Positions 18,369 to 25,542 of a DNA stretch of 64,000 nucleotides are shown piece by piece. The stretch spans positions 434,001-498,000 of the forward strand of contig NZ_JBITGZ010000001.1 of assembly GCF_044457565.1 (NCBI RefSeq), read 5' to 3'. Origin of the DNA: Kitasatospora sp044457565. Its GTDB lineage: Bacteria > Actinomycetota > Actinomycetes > Streptomycetales > Streptomycetaceae. A program made the translations under genes and the position numbers. Under the pieces are notes generated by a model. It worked only from the letters and a program-made list of their open reading frames with translations, made no database searches and was not told the DNA's origin. Every line of letters begins with the position of its first letter. Position 1 is the first letter of the stretch.

Positions 18369-19829
18369 TCAGGCCTCCGCGGGCCCCCCCGCCGCAGCCG
18401 CCTGCGCCGCCTCGGCCGACGACGTACCCGGACGCTTGCGCGCCACCCAGCCCTCGATGTTGCGCTGCTGCGCCCGGCTCACGCCCAGCGCACCCGCCGG
18501 CACATCGTTGGTGATCACCGATCCCGCCGCCGTGTACGCCCCGTCCCCCACCGTCACCGGCGCGATGAACATGTTGTCCGACCCAGTCCGGCAATGCGCC
18601 CCGATCACCGTCCGGTGCTTGTTCACCCCGTCGTAGTTCACCGTCACCGAAGCAGCACCCACATTGCTGCCCTCACCGATCGTGGCATCCCCGATGTACG
18701 ACAGGTGCGGCACCTTCGCACCCTCACCCAGCTCCGAGTTCTTGATCTCCACGTACGTCCCGACCTTCGCCCTGCGCGCCAGCCGCGCCCCGGGCCGCAG
18801 ATACGCGTACGGACCCACCGAAGCACCGTCCCCCACCTCCGCACGATCCGCCGTGGTGTTGCTCACATGCGCCCCCGCACCCACCCGCGTGTCACGCAGC
18901 GTCGAGTTCGGACCCACCTCGCAGCCCTCACCCAGATGCGTCCCCCCGTGCAACTGCGTGTTCGGCAGCACCACCGCATCCGGCTCGTACGACACCTGCA
19001 CGTCGAACCACGTCGACGCCGGATCCACCACCGTCACACCCGCCCGCATCGCCCGCTCCAGCAGGCGGTCGTTCAACAGCCGACGCGCCTGCGCCAGCTG
19101 CACCCGGTCGTTGATCCCCAGAATGTCCCGGTAGTCCGCCGCCACCACCGCACCCACCCGGTGACCACTCTTCCGCAGGATCTCCAACGTGTCCGTGAGG
19201 TACTCCTCACCCTGCACGTTGTCCGTCGTCACCCGGCCCAGCGCCTGCGCCAGCAGCTTCGCATCGAACGCGAACACCCCCGAGTTGATCTCGGTGATCG
19301 CCCGCTGCGCGTCCGTCGCGTCCTTCTCCTCGACGATCGCCGCCACCGCGCCGTCCGCCTCGTCCCGCAGGATCCGCCCGTACCCGAACGCGTCCGGCAC
19401 CACCGCCGTCAGCACCGTCACACCGTTGCCCTGCTCCGCGTGCGCCCGCGCCAGCGCCGCCAGTGTCCCACCCGTCAGCAGCGGCGCGTCACCGGTGGTG
19501 ATGATCACCGTGCCGTCCAGCCGCGCCCCGTCCGCCGCCAGCGCCTCCAGCGCCGTACGCACCGCGTGACCGGTGCCCTTCTGCTCCGCCTGCACCACCG
19601 CCCGCGCCGCCGGGTACTCCGCGGCCAGGTGCTCCTGCACCTTCTCCCGCATGTGCCCGACCACCACGACCAGCTGCTCCGGGGTCAACTCCTGCGCCGC
19701 CGCCACCGCGTGGCCCACCAGCGACCGCCCGCACACCTCGTGCAGCACCTTGGGCAGGCTGTTCGACTTCATCCGCGTCCCGCCGCCGGCGGCGAGCACA
19801 ATGACAGCGGCAGGGGAATTGGCACTCAC
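18369..19829 (-). CDS. glmU: Bifunctional UDP-GlcNAc pyrophosphorylase / glucosamine-1-P acetyltransferase
   Basis: 486 residues. The N-terminal uridyltransferase has VIVLAAGGGTRMKSNSLPKVLH and the C-terminal left-handed beta-helix acetyltransferase has ARRAKVGTYVEIKNSELG, VPHLSYIGDATIG and VTVNYDGVNKHRTVIG. It makes UDP-GlcNAc for peptidoglycan. The GTG at 19829 follows GAGGAGCC. The C-terminal ~25 residues (KRPGTSSAEAAQAAAAGGPAEA) are a low-complexity tail beyond the catalytic domain. Confidence 0.98.
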   Translation of the reverse strand: MSANSPAAVIVLAAGGGTRMKSNSLPKVLHEVCGRSLVGHAVAAAQELTPEQLVVVVGHMREKVQEHLAAEYPAARAVVQAEQKGTGHAVRTALEALAADGARLDGTVIITTGDAPLLTGGTLAALARAHAEQGNGVTVLTAVVPDAFGYGRILRDEADGAVAAIVEEKDATDAQRAITEINSGVFAFDAKLLAQALGRVTTDNVQGEEYLTDTLEILRKSGHRVGAVVAADYRDILGINDRVQLAQARRLLNDRLLERAMRAGVTVVDPASTWFDVQVSYEPDAVVLPNTQLHGGTHLGEGCEVGPNSTLRDTRVGAGAHVSNTTADRAEVGDGASVGPYAYLRPGARLARRAKVGTYVEIKNSELGEGAKVPHLSYIGDATIGEGSNVGAASVTVNYDGVNKHRTVIGAHCRTGSDNMFIAPVTVGDGAYTAAGSVITNDVPAGALGVSRAQQRNIEGWVARKRPGTSSAEAAQAAAAGGPAEA

Positions 19830-19988
19830 GCGGAGGCTCCTCGATCGGGTTCACAGAGAGGGCAGAGCAGCCCGAGACCCAGATCCGCACATCCGCGCCT
19901 CGGCGGTTCGAGGATAGTGCGAGGCCGGACGGCAAGCAGACAGCCCCCGACCCTGCTGCACGCTGGGCCGGGGGCTGCTCGCGCTGTG

Positions 19989-20059
19989 CTCCCGGAGGAG
20001 GATTCGAACCCCCATAAGCTGGACCAAAACCAGCTGTCCTGCCCTTAGACGATCCGGGA
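19989..20059 (-). tRNA. tRNA-Gln (anticodon TTG)
   Basis: A cloverleaf on the minus strand: 7-bp acceptor TCCCGGA/TCCGGGA, anticodon stem-loop CTGGT-TTTGG-TCCAG with TTG at the anticodon, and a T-arm with GGTTCGAATCC. It reads CAA glutamine codons. CCA is not encoded. It sits upstream of glmU on the same strand. Confidence 0.95.
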
Positions 20060-20104
20060 CGGACACTCCGATCGACCCTGTCGCCAGGGCTGCGTCCGCC
20101 TAGC

Positions 20105-20779
20105 CTACGGGGTACGGGGCTCCGCATCTACCACCATTCCTGACCACCACCCCTCGATCCGCCGGTAGAGATCCGCGCAGCCGAGCACGTTGACGGACAG
20201 GCAGCCGTGGTGGTTGACCCCAATGTTCTTCCGTGTCGTTGTGGGGTTGTGCCGCTTGAGTGTCGCTCGCTGGAGGAAGTCGGTCGGCACGCCCGCGATC
20301 TGGGCCCAGTAACGCTCGGCCGAAGTGACATCCGCCGACTCGTGAATCGCCACCCTCAGTCGCCATCGGTCCTGCTCCACCCCCAGGAGGCGAAGCCACC
20401 TCAGGTAGAGCTGGATGACCTGCGGATCACTGTTGATGAACCGCACTCTCTCCCGGCGGTCGTACTCCTTGTCCTTGCCGCCCTCAGCCCAGTAGAGCGC
20501 CACGCCGAGCACGAAGAGATCCCGCTCACTGAGTGGTCCGACCTCGGCCCTCGCCGTCGCCTTCGTCCTTGCACGGTGCTCTTCCCGCCTCGCCATGGCG
20601 GCCGCAAGCCGCTCCTTGCCGCGGTACGCCCTGGCTCTGCGGGGCGGCTTCGGCATGTCCCGCACCCAGAGGGATATCGAGCTCTTCGACACCCCCAGGG
20701 CCGCCTGGATCTCGTCGTACGTCCGGCCCTCGCCGCGGAGGCGCCGGGCTGCTGCCTGCTGTTCGGTCTTCGCTCGCAT
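20105..20779 (-). CDS. HTH protein with LAGLIDADG-like C-terminal domain
   Basis: 224 residues. The N-terminus has a helix-turn-helix (TYDEIQAALGVSKSSISLWV, residues ~20-40) and a basic linker. From ~90 the sequence FVLGVALYWAEGGK, then VRFINSDPQVIQLYLRWLRLLGV and a second half HHGCLSVNVLGCADLYRRIEGWW, resembles the compact LAGLIDADG/WhiA-type fold of homing endonucleases. The acidic residue of the first LAGLIDADG-like helix is a glutamate. Its DNA is less GC-rich at third positions than its neighbours, hinting at acquisition. It lies 45 bp upstream of the tRNA-Gln 5' end, same strand. Nuclease activity is not shown; a transcription factor is equally possible. Confidence 0.7.
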   Translation of the reverse strand: MRAKTEQQAAARRLRGEGRTYDEIQAALGVSKSSISLWVRDMPKPPRRARAYRGKERLAAAMARREEHRARTKATARAEVGPLSERDLFVLGVALYWAEGGKDKEYDRRERVRFINSDPQVIQLYLRWLRLLGVEQDRWRLRVAIHESADVTSAERYWAQIAGVPTDFLQRATLKRHNPTTTRKNIGVNHHGCLSVNVLGCADLYRRIEGWWSGMVVDAEPRTP

Positions 20780-20906
20780 GGGGGGATTCTGTGCAGGCGC
20801 GGCGGTCGTTACCGGTGGGTTCAGACAGGGTCCATCCAGTCGAGTGAATTTGCTAAAGCCCAGTTCGGATCCCCCTCCCGCTACTTCCCTTCCGGATGCC
20901 GGGCAA

Positions 20907-20937
20907 CCTACGATGCCGTAAGTTACGCCTTCGTAGG
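20907..20937 (+). promoter_or_regulatory. 31-bp palindromic operator upstream of desaturase
   Basis: An inverted repeat centred on G20922: outer arms CCTACGA / TCGTAGG are perfect, inner arms CGTAA / TTACG are perfect, and 13 of 15 positions pair overall. It ends 27 bp before the desaturase ATG. Shape and size suit a TetR- or FadR-like dimer; the TetR gene two positions downstream is the obvious candidate binder (inference). Confidence 0.7.
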
Positions 20938-20964
20938 CTCGCTCTCCTCCCTCAGGGACTCCCC

Positions 20965-21930
20965 ATGACCATCCAGGCCAGCGAAGCGCGCGCAGACTCC
21001 GCGCCCGACCCCGACCCCAGACTCCTCTCCGCCACCCGCGGTGGCGAGAAGCAGGGGGCCGCCGAGCGGATCACGCTCGCCCTGTTCATCGGTGTGCCGT
21101 TCCTGGCCCTGGTCGCCGCCGTGCCGGTGGCCTGGGGGTGGGGGCTGGGCTGGACGGATCTCGCGATCGCGACCGTCATGTACTTCACCGCGTGCCACGG
21201 CATCACGATCGGCTATCACCGCTTCTTCACCCACGGCGCCTTCAAGGCCAACCGCACCCTGACCCTCGCGCTGGCGATCGCCGGCAGCCTGGCGATCGAG
21301 GGGCCGCTGGTGCGCTGGGTGGCGGACCACCGCAAGCACCACCGGTTCAGTGACAAGGAGGGCGACCCGCACTCGCCGTGGCGCTACGGCGAGAGCGTCC
21401 CCGCCCTGCTCAGGGGTCTGTGGTGGGCGCACATGGGCTGGCTCTTCGACGAGGAGCAGACCCCGCAGCTGAAGTACGCGCCCGATCTGGTGCGCGACCC
21501 GGCCATAAGGCTGATCTCCCGGCTGTTCTGGCTCTGGACGCTGATCTCGATGCTGATCCCGCCGCTGGTCGGCGGTCTGGTCTCGATGTCCTGGCAGGGT
21601 GCGCTGTCGGCGTTCTTCTGGGGCTCGCTGGTGCGGGTGGCCCTGCTGCACCACGTGACCTGGTCGATCAACTCGATCTGCCACGCGATCGGCGCGCGGC
21701 CGTTCAAGTCGCGGGACAGGTCCGGCAACGTGTGGTGGCTGGCGGTGCTCTCCTGCGGTGAGTCGTGGCACAACCTGCACCACGCGGACCCGACCTCGGC
21801 CCGGCACGGGGTGCTGCGCGGCCAGGTGGACTCCTCGGCTCGGCTGATCCGCTGGTTCGAGCTGGCCGGCTGGGCGCGGGACGTCCGCTGGCCGGACGCG
21901 GAGCGGATCGCCGCCCGCCGCGCCGCATGA
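20965..21930 (+). CDS. Membrane fatty-acid (acyl-CoA) delta-9-type desaturase
   Basis: 321 residues. The three histidine boxes that bind the di-iron centre are present: HRFFTH (in GYHRFFTHG), HRKHH (in DHRKHHRFSD) and HNLHH (WHNLHHADP). Four hydrophobic segments flank them as in integral-membrane stearoyl-CoA desaturases. It introduces a double bond into saturated acyl chains and so adjusts membrane fluidity. The ATG at 20965 (MTIQASEARAD) follows AGGGA. A large palindrome upstream indicates dedicated control. A TetR regulator begins 26 bp downstream. Confidence 0.95.
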   Translation: MTIQASEARADSAPDPDPRLLSATRGGEKQGAAERITLALFIGVPFLALVAAVPVAWGWGLGWTDLAIATVMYFTACHGITIGYHRFFTHGAFKANRTLTLALAIAGSLAIEGPLVRWVADHRKHHRFSDKEGDPHSPWRYGESVPALLRGLWWAHMGWLFDEEQTPQLKYAPDLVRDPAIRLISRLFWLWTLISMLIPPLVGGLVSMSWQGALSAFFWGSLVRVALLHHVTWSINSICHAIGARPFKSRDRSGNVWWLAVLSCGESWHNLHHADPTSARHGVLRGQVDSSARLIRWFELAGWARDVRWPDAERIAARRAA

Positions 21931-21956
21931 GGCGGCGCCTGCAGCATGATGTAGGG

Positions 21957-22685
21957 GTGAACGGGAGCAGCGGAGACAGTGCAGACGGCCACCGGACCTC
22001 GCGGACGGGGGCCGCGCCGGGCGCGGCGGCCCGGCCGCGGTCCGCTGCCCCGGCGGCCCGCCCCCGGGGTGGTCGGGTCCGGATGACCGGGAAGCAGCGG
22101 CGGGAGCAGTTGCTGGAGATCGGTCGCTCAGTGTTTGCCGAGCGGGGGTACGACGGCACGTCGGTGGAGGAGATCGCCGAGCGTGCGGGGGTGTCGAAGC
22201 CGGTGGTGTACGAGCACTTCGGGGGCAAGGAGGGGCTGTACGCGGTCGTGGTGGACCGGGAGATGCAGCTGTTGCTGGACATGGTGACGGGGGCGTTGAC
22301 GGGCGGGCATTCGCGGGAGCTGCTGGAGCAGGCGGCGTTCGCGTTGATGGATTACATCGACACGTCGACGGATGGTTTCAAGATTCTGGTGCGGGATTCG
22401 CCGGTGGCGCAGTCGACGGGGACGTTCGCGTCGCTGATCAGTGATATCGCGACGCAGGTGGAGGACATTCTGGGGCTGGAGTTCAAGGCCCGGGGGTTCG
22501 ATGCGCGGTTGGCGCCGATGTACTCGCAGATGCTGGTGGGGATGGTGGCGTTGACGGGGCAGTGGTGGCTGGAGGTGCGTAAGCCGCAGAAGGCGGAGGT
22601 GGCGGCGCATCTGGTGAATCTGGCGTGGCACGGCCTGGAGGGTATGGAGCGGCATCCGACGCTGGTGGGGGAGCGCAAGGCGTAG
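21957..22685 (+). CDS. TetR/AcrR-family transcriptional regulator
   Basis: 242 residues from the GTG at 21957 (VNGSSGDSADG); an internal ATG at 22083 (MTGKQRREQLLEIG) is an alternative that leaves the regulatory core intact. The HTH is TSVEEIAERAGVSKPVVYEHFGGKEGLYAVV, at the N-terminus of the core. The C-terminal ligand domain includes DYIDTSTDGFKILVRDSPVAQSTGTFASLI. It is immediately downstream of the desaturase, so it is likely in the same transcript and may control it through the palindrome at 20907-20937. The N-terminal ~40 residues are disordered, Ala/Arg/Pro-rich. Confidence 0.92.
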   Translation: MNGSSGDSADGHRTSRTGAAPGAAARPRSAAPAARPRGGRVRMTGKQRREQLLEIGRSVFAERGYDGTSVEEIAERAGVSKPVVYEHFGGKEGLYAVVVDREMQLLLDMVTGALTGGHSRELLEQAAFALMDYIDTSTDGFKILVRDSPVAQSTGTFASLISDIATQVEDILGLEFKARGFDARLAPMYSQMLVGMVALTGQWWLEVRKPQKAEVAAHLVNLAWHGLEGMERHPTLVGERKA

Positions 22686-22804
22686 CCCGCCGGGCTGCCG
22701 GGGTGGCCGGCGGGCTTGGACCCCGGCTGGTCCCGGCCTGAGGACGTGACTGAGGCCCTGACTGAAGCCCCCGCCTGGGGTTCGGGTGGGCCTTGCGGGC
22801 GGGT

Positions 22805-23596
22805 TCAGGTGCGTGTTGCGACGGCGAAGATGCGGCGGAACGGGAAGACGGTGCCGTGTGGGCCTGCGGGGTAGGCCTGGTCGAGCAGGGTGCGGTACTC
22901 GGTGAGGAAGGCCGTCCGGTCGGCGGGGCCGGTGAGCCGGCTGAGGACGGGGCGCAGGGTGGTGCCCTTGACCCATTCGAGGACGGGGTGGGGGCCGGTG
23001 AGCAGGTTGTAGTAGGTGGTCTCCCAGAGGTCGACGGTGCAGTGGGCGGCTGTGAGGGTGTCGAGGTAGTCGGTGGGGTGGTGGGTGCCGGCGGGGGTGG
23101 TGTCGTGGCCGAGGGTGGGGTTCCAGCGGGGGCTGTGGCGGAGTTCGGTGAGCAGGGTGTGGCTGGGTGCGTCGAAGTTGCCGGGGACCTGGAAGGCGAT
23201 GGCGGCGCCGGGTTTGAGGGCGTGGGCCCAGGTGCTCAGGAGGTCGAGGTGGCCGTCGACCCACTGCAGGGTGGCGTTGCTGAGGATGAGGTCGGGGGCG
23301 GTCGGGGTGGGGTCGTAGTCGCGGGCGTCGGCGAGCAGGTAGTGGGCATCGGGTTCGCCGTGGGTGCGGGCGGTGGCGAGCATGTCGGGGGAGTTGTCGA
23401 TGCCGGTGAGGTCGGCGTGGGGCCAGCGTTGCCGGGCGGCGGCGGTGGAGTTGCCGGGGCCGCAGCCGATGTCGTGGATGACGGGGGTGTCGGCGCCGGG
23501 GAGGGTGGGGACGCGGGCGAGGAGTTCGTGGACCGGCCTGGTTCGTTCGTCGGCGAAGCGCAGGTACTGGGTGGGGTCCCAGTGGGGTGTCGTCAT
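22805..23596 (-). CDS. tam: Trans-aconitate 2-methyltransferase
   Basis: 263-residue SAM-dependent methyltransferase: motif I VIHDIGCGPGNSTAAARQRW, motif II LTGIDNSPDMLATAR, LILSNATLQWVDGHLDLL, WNPTLGHDTTPAG. It methylates trans-aconitate, an inhibitor of aconitase formed by spontaneous isomerisation of cis-aconitate. It is divergent from a MarR regulator, the arrangement known in Streptomyces coelicolor for tam-tamR, where TamR responds to trans-aconitate and citrate. ATG at 23596 (MTTPHWDPTQYLRF) follows GAGAGG; a longer start at 23668 would run through the operators and is rejected. Confidence 0.93.
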   Translation of the reverse strand: MTTPHWDPTQYLRFADERTRPVHELLARVPTLPGADTPVIHDIGCGPGNSTAAARQRWPHADLTGIDNSPDMLATARTHGEPDAHYLLADARDYDPTPTAPDLILSNATLQWVDGHLDLLSTWAHALKPGAAIAFQVPGNFDAPSHTLLTELRHSPRWNPTLGHDTTPAGTHHPTDYLDTLTAAHCTVDLWETTYYNLLTGPHPVLEWVKGTTLRPVLSRLTGPADRTAFLTEYRTLLDQAYPAGPHGTVFPFRRIFAVATRT

Positions 23597-23614
23597 GGCC
23601 GCACCTCTCAGGTC

Positions 23615-23670
23615 TCTTGACGTCAAGATATTCACTCGCAGCCTGCTCCTGGCATTTCTCGATGTCAAGA
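23615..23670. promoter_or_regulatory. TamR operators between tam and tamR
   Basis: Site 1 at 23615-23628 is a perfect palindrome TCTTGACGTCAAGA. Site 2 at 23657-23670, TCTCGATGTCAAGA, is an imperfect copy of it. Both lie in the 112-bp divergent region and match the type of 14-18 bp palindrome bound by MarR dimers. Repression of both genes with release by trans-aconitate/citrate is inferred from the S. coelicolor system. Confidence 0.85.
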
Positions 23671-23708
23671 GACTTCACATCGACACATCCCCCGATACAC
23701 TGATCGTC

Positions 23709-24206
23709 ATGGAGGACGAGGTCGACCGCCTGGTCGCAGCATGGCGCCGAGAGCGCCCCGACCTCGACGTGGAACCACTTGAGGTGCTCAGCCGGGTCAG
23801 CAGACTCGCCCGGCACCTCGACCGCGCCCGCCGCACGGCCTTCGCCGAGCACGGCCTGGAGCCGTGGGAGTTCGACGTTCTGACGGCGCTTCGACGGGCC
23901 GGCCCCCCCTACCAGCTCTCCCCCGGACAGCTGCTCACCCAGACGCTGGTGACCTCCGGGACGATGACCAACCGGATCGACCGCCTCACCGGCAAGGGCC
24001 TGGTCAAGCGCCTGCCCGACCCGGACGACCGGCGTGGCGTCCTGGTGCGGCTGACCGACGACGGCCGCGACCGCGCCGACCAGGCACTCGCCGGGCTGCT
24101 CGCCCACGAGCGGGCGCTGCTGGCCGAGCTCACGGCCGGGCAGCAGGGCGAACTGGCGGGGCTGCTGCGCCGGCTCGTCGCACCGTTCGACAACGTCCCG
24201 GGCTGA
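23709..24206 (+). CDS. tamR: MarR-family regulator of trans-aconitate methyltransferase
   Basis: 165 residues from the ATG at 23709 (MEDEVDRLVAAW). The winged helix contains LEPWEFDVLTALRRAG, SPGQLLTQTLVTSGTMTNRIDRLTGKGLVKRLPDPDDRRGVLVRLTDDG. N- and C-terminal helices form the dimer interface. Divergent from tam and flanking the paired palindromes, as in S. coelicolor, so it should repress both itself and tam. Confidence 0.92.
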   Translation: MEDEVDRLVAAWRRERPDLDVEPLEVLSRVSRLARHLDRARRTAFAEHGLEPWEFDVLTALRRAGPPYQLSPGQLLTQTLVTSGTMTNRIDRLTGKGLVKRLPDPDDRRGVLVRLTDDGRDRADQALAGLLAHERALLAELTAGQQGELAGLLRRLVAPFDNVPG

Positions 24207-24545
24207 GCCCCCGCGCTCCGCCGCCCCTCCCGCTCCCGCCTCCTCCTCGCGGGCGCGGCCCCGCCGGCTGCTCCACCCCGGTGTCGGCCGCCCGGGCGAC
24301 CCGCGAGCGGCCCGCGCGGTCCGGCTGCACCCCGCGCCCAGCCCTCAACTCACCCTTCGGGCAAGGACGTCCGCCGATCGGGGCGCACTCCGCCGGCCCG
24401 GCCCGCCGGGCCGCAGGTGCGGCGGGCCGCCGGGTGGATCGCGGCGCCCGGTGATCTGCTGGAGACCCGGCCGGATGCCCGACGCGGACGAAGCCCTGCA
24501 CTGTGGGCGGCCCGGCACCAGCCACCCACCTCCCAGGGAGAGACC
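24207..24545 (+). other. Gene-free stretch upstream of secreted beta-propeller gene
   Basis: About 340 bp of very GC-rich sequence without a credible coding frame. AGGGAG lies just before the TTG start at 24546. No promoter or strong hairpin was recognised. Confidence 0.4.
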
Positions 24546-25520
24546 TTGCTGAGATTCCCACGCCGCGCCGCCCTCGGCGCCGCGGCGGCCGCGCTGGCCC
24601 TGTTCGCCCCGGCCCCGGCGACCGCCGTCGCCCCGCCGCTCTCCGATCCGCACATCATCGCGCACTTCGACAAGTCGCTTGGGCAGTTGCCGGAGAACCT
24701 GGCGCTGGAACCGGACGGCTCGGCCGACCTGACCTTCGTCGGCAGCCGGCAGATCGTCCGGGTCACCCTCGCCGGCGATCTCACCACGCTGGCCCAGCTG
24801 CCGCCCACCTCGGCGCCCGTCACGCCGGTGATCGGCATCGCGGCGCCCACCGGGATCGACCGGGCGCACGACGGCACGCTGTACTTCAACTACGCCACCG
24901 GCACCGCGGAGCTCCAGGGCGTCTGGCGGCTGGTCCCCGGCGGCACGCCCGAGCGGATCGCGGCGCTGCCGCCGAACGGCCTGCCCAACGGGCTGGCGCT
25001 GGACGAGCACGCCGGCGTGATCTACTCCGCGGACTCGGTGCTCGGCACGGTCTGGCGGATCCCCCTCGCCGGTGGCACGGCGACCGCCTGGGCCACCGGG
25101 CCGGAGCTGCTGCCGACCACCTTCATCGGCGCCAACGGTCTCAAGGTGCACCACGGCGCCGTCTGGGTGAGCAATTCCGACCAGGGCACCCTGCTGCGGA
25201 TCCCGCTCTGCGACGGCGGATCGCCGGGGCCGGTCTCGGTCCGGGCCTCCGGGCTGCCCGGGATCGACGACTTCGCCTTCACCGGGCACGGTGACACGGT
25301 GCTCGCCGCGATCAACCCCTCCAGCGAGCTGGCGCTCGTGACGCCCGACGGCGACCACCACATCGTGCTCACCGCCGCGGACGGCCTGTCCAACCCCTCC
25401 GCCGTCGCGCTGCGCGGCCGCACGGTGTACGTCACCAGCCCCGCCTTCAACACGGCGGACCCCAACCTGCTGCTCGCCCGGATCACCCGGTACGACCGGA
25501 CCGACGGCTCCGACAGCTAG
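24546..25520 (+). CDS. Secreted SMP-30/gluconolactonase-like beta-propeller protein
   Basis: 324 residues. TTG start at 24546, with AGGGAG about 7 bp upstream; no ATG or GTG gives a better signal peptide. The N-terminus LLRFPRRAALGAAAAALALF-APAPATA is a signal peptide with a twin-arginine pair (Tat-like), with probable cleavage after ATA. The mature part contains repeated propeller strands (NLALEPDGSADLTFVGSRQIVRVTL, NGLPNGLALDEHAGVIYSADSVLGTVWRIPLAGG, NGLKVHHGAVWVSNSDQGTLLRI). It could be an extracytoplasmic lactonase or a non-catalytic sugar-binding propeller. Neighbours give no clue beyond the nearby sugar genes. Confidence 0.8.
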   Translation: MLRFPRRAALGAAAAALALFAPAPATAVAPPLSDPHIIAHFDKSLGQLPENLALEPDGSADLTFVGSRQIVRVTLAGDLTTLAQLPPTSAPVTPVIGIAAPTGIDRAHDGTLYFNYATGTAELQGVWRLVPGGTPERIAALPPNGLPNGLALDEHAGVIYSADSVLGTVWRIPLAGGTATAWATGPELLPTTFIGANGLKVHHGAVWVSNSDQGTLLRIPLCDGGSPGPVSVRASGLPGIDDFAFTGHGDTVLAAINPSSELALVTPDGDHHIVLTAADGLSNPSAVALRGRTVYVTSPAFNTADPNLLLARITRYDRTDGSDS

Positions 25521-25542
25521 GCGCCGGGCCCCGGGCCCGCGC

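Noticed and set aside
19989..20104. Prophage/ICE attachment site at tRNA-Gln
   Set aside because: No integrase, and no second copy of the tRNA 3' end is visible; the neighbouring HTH gene lies on the 5' side.
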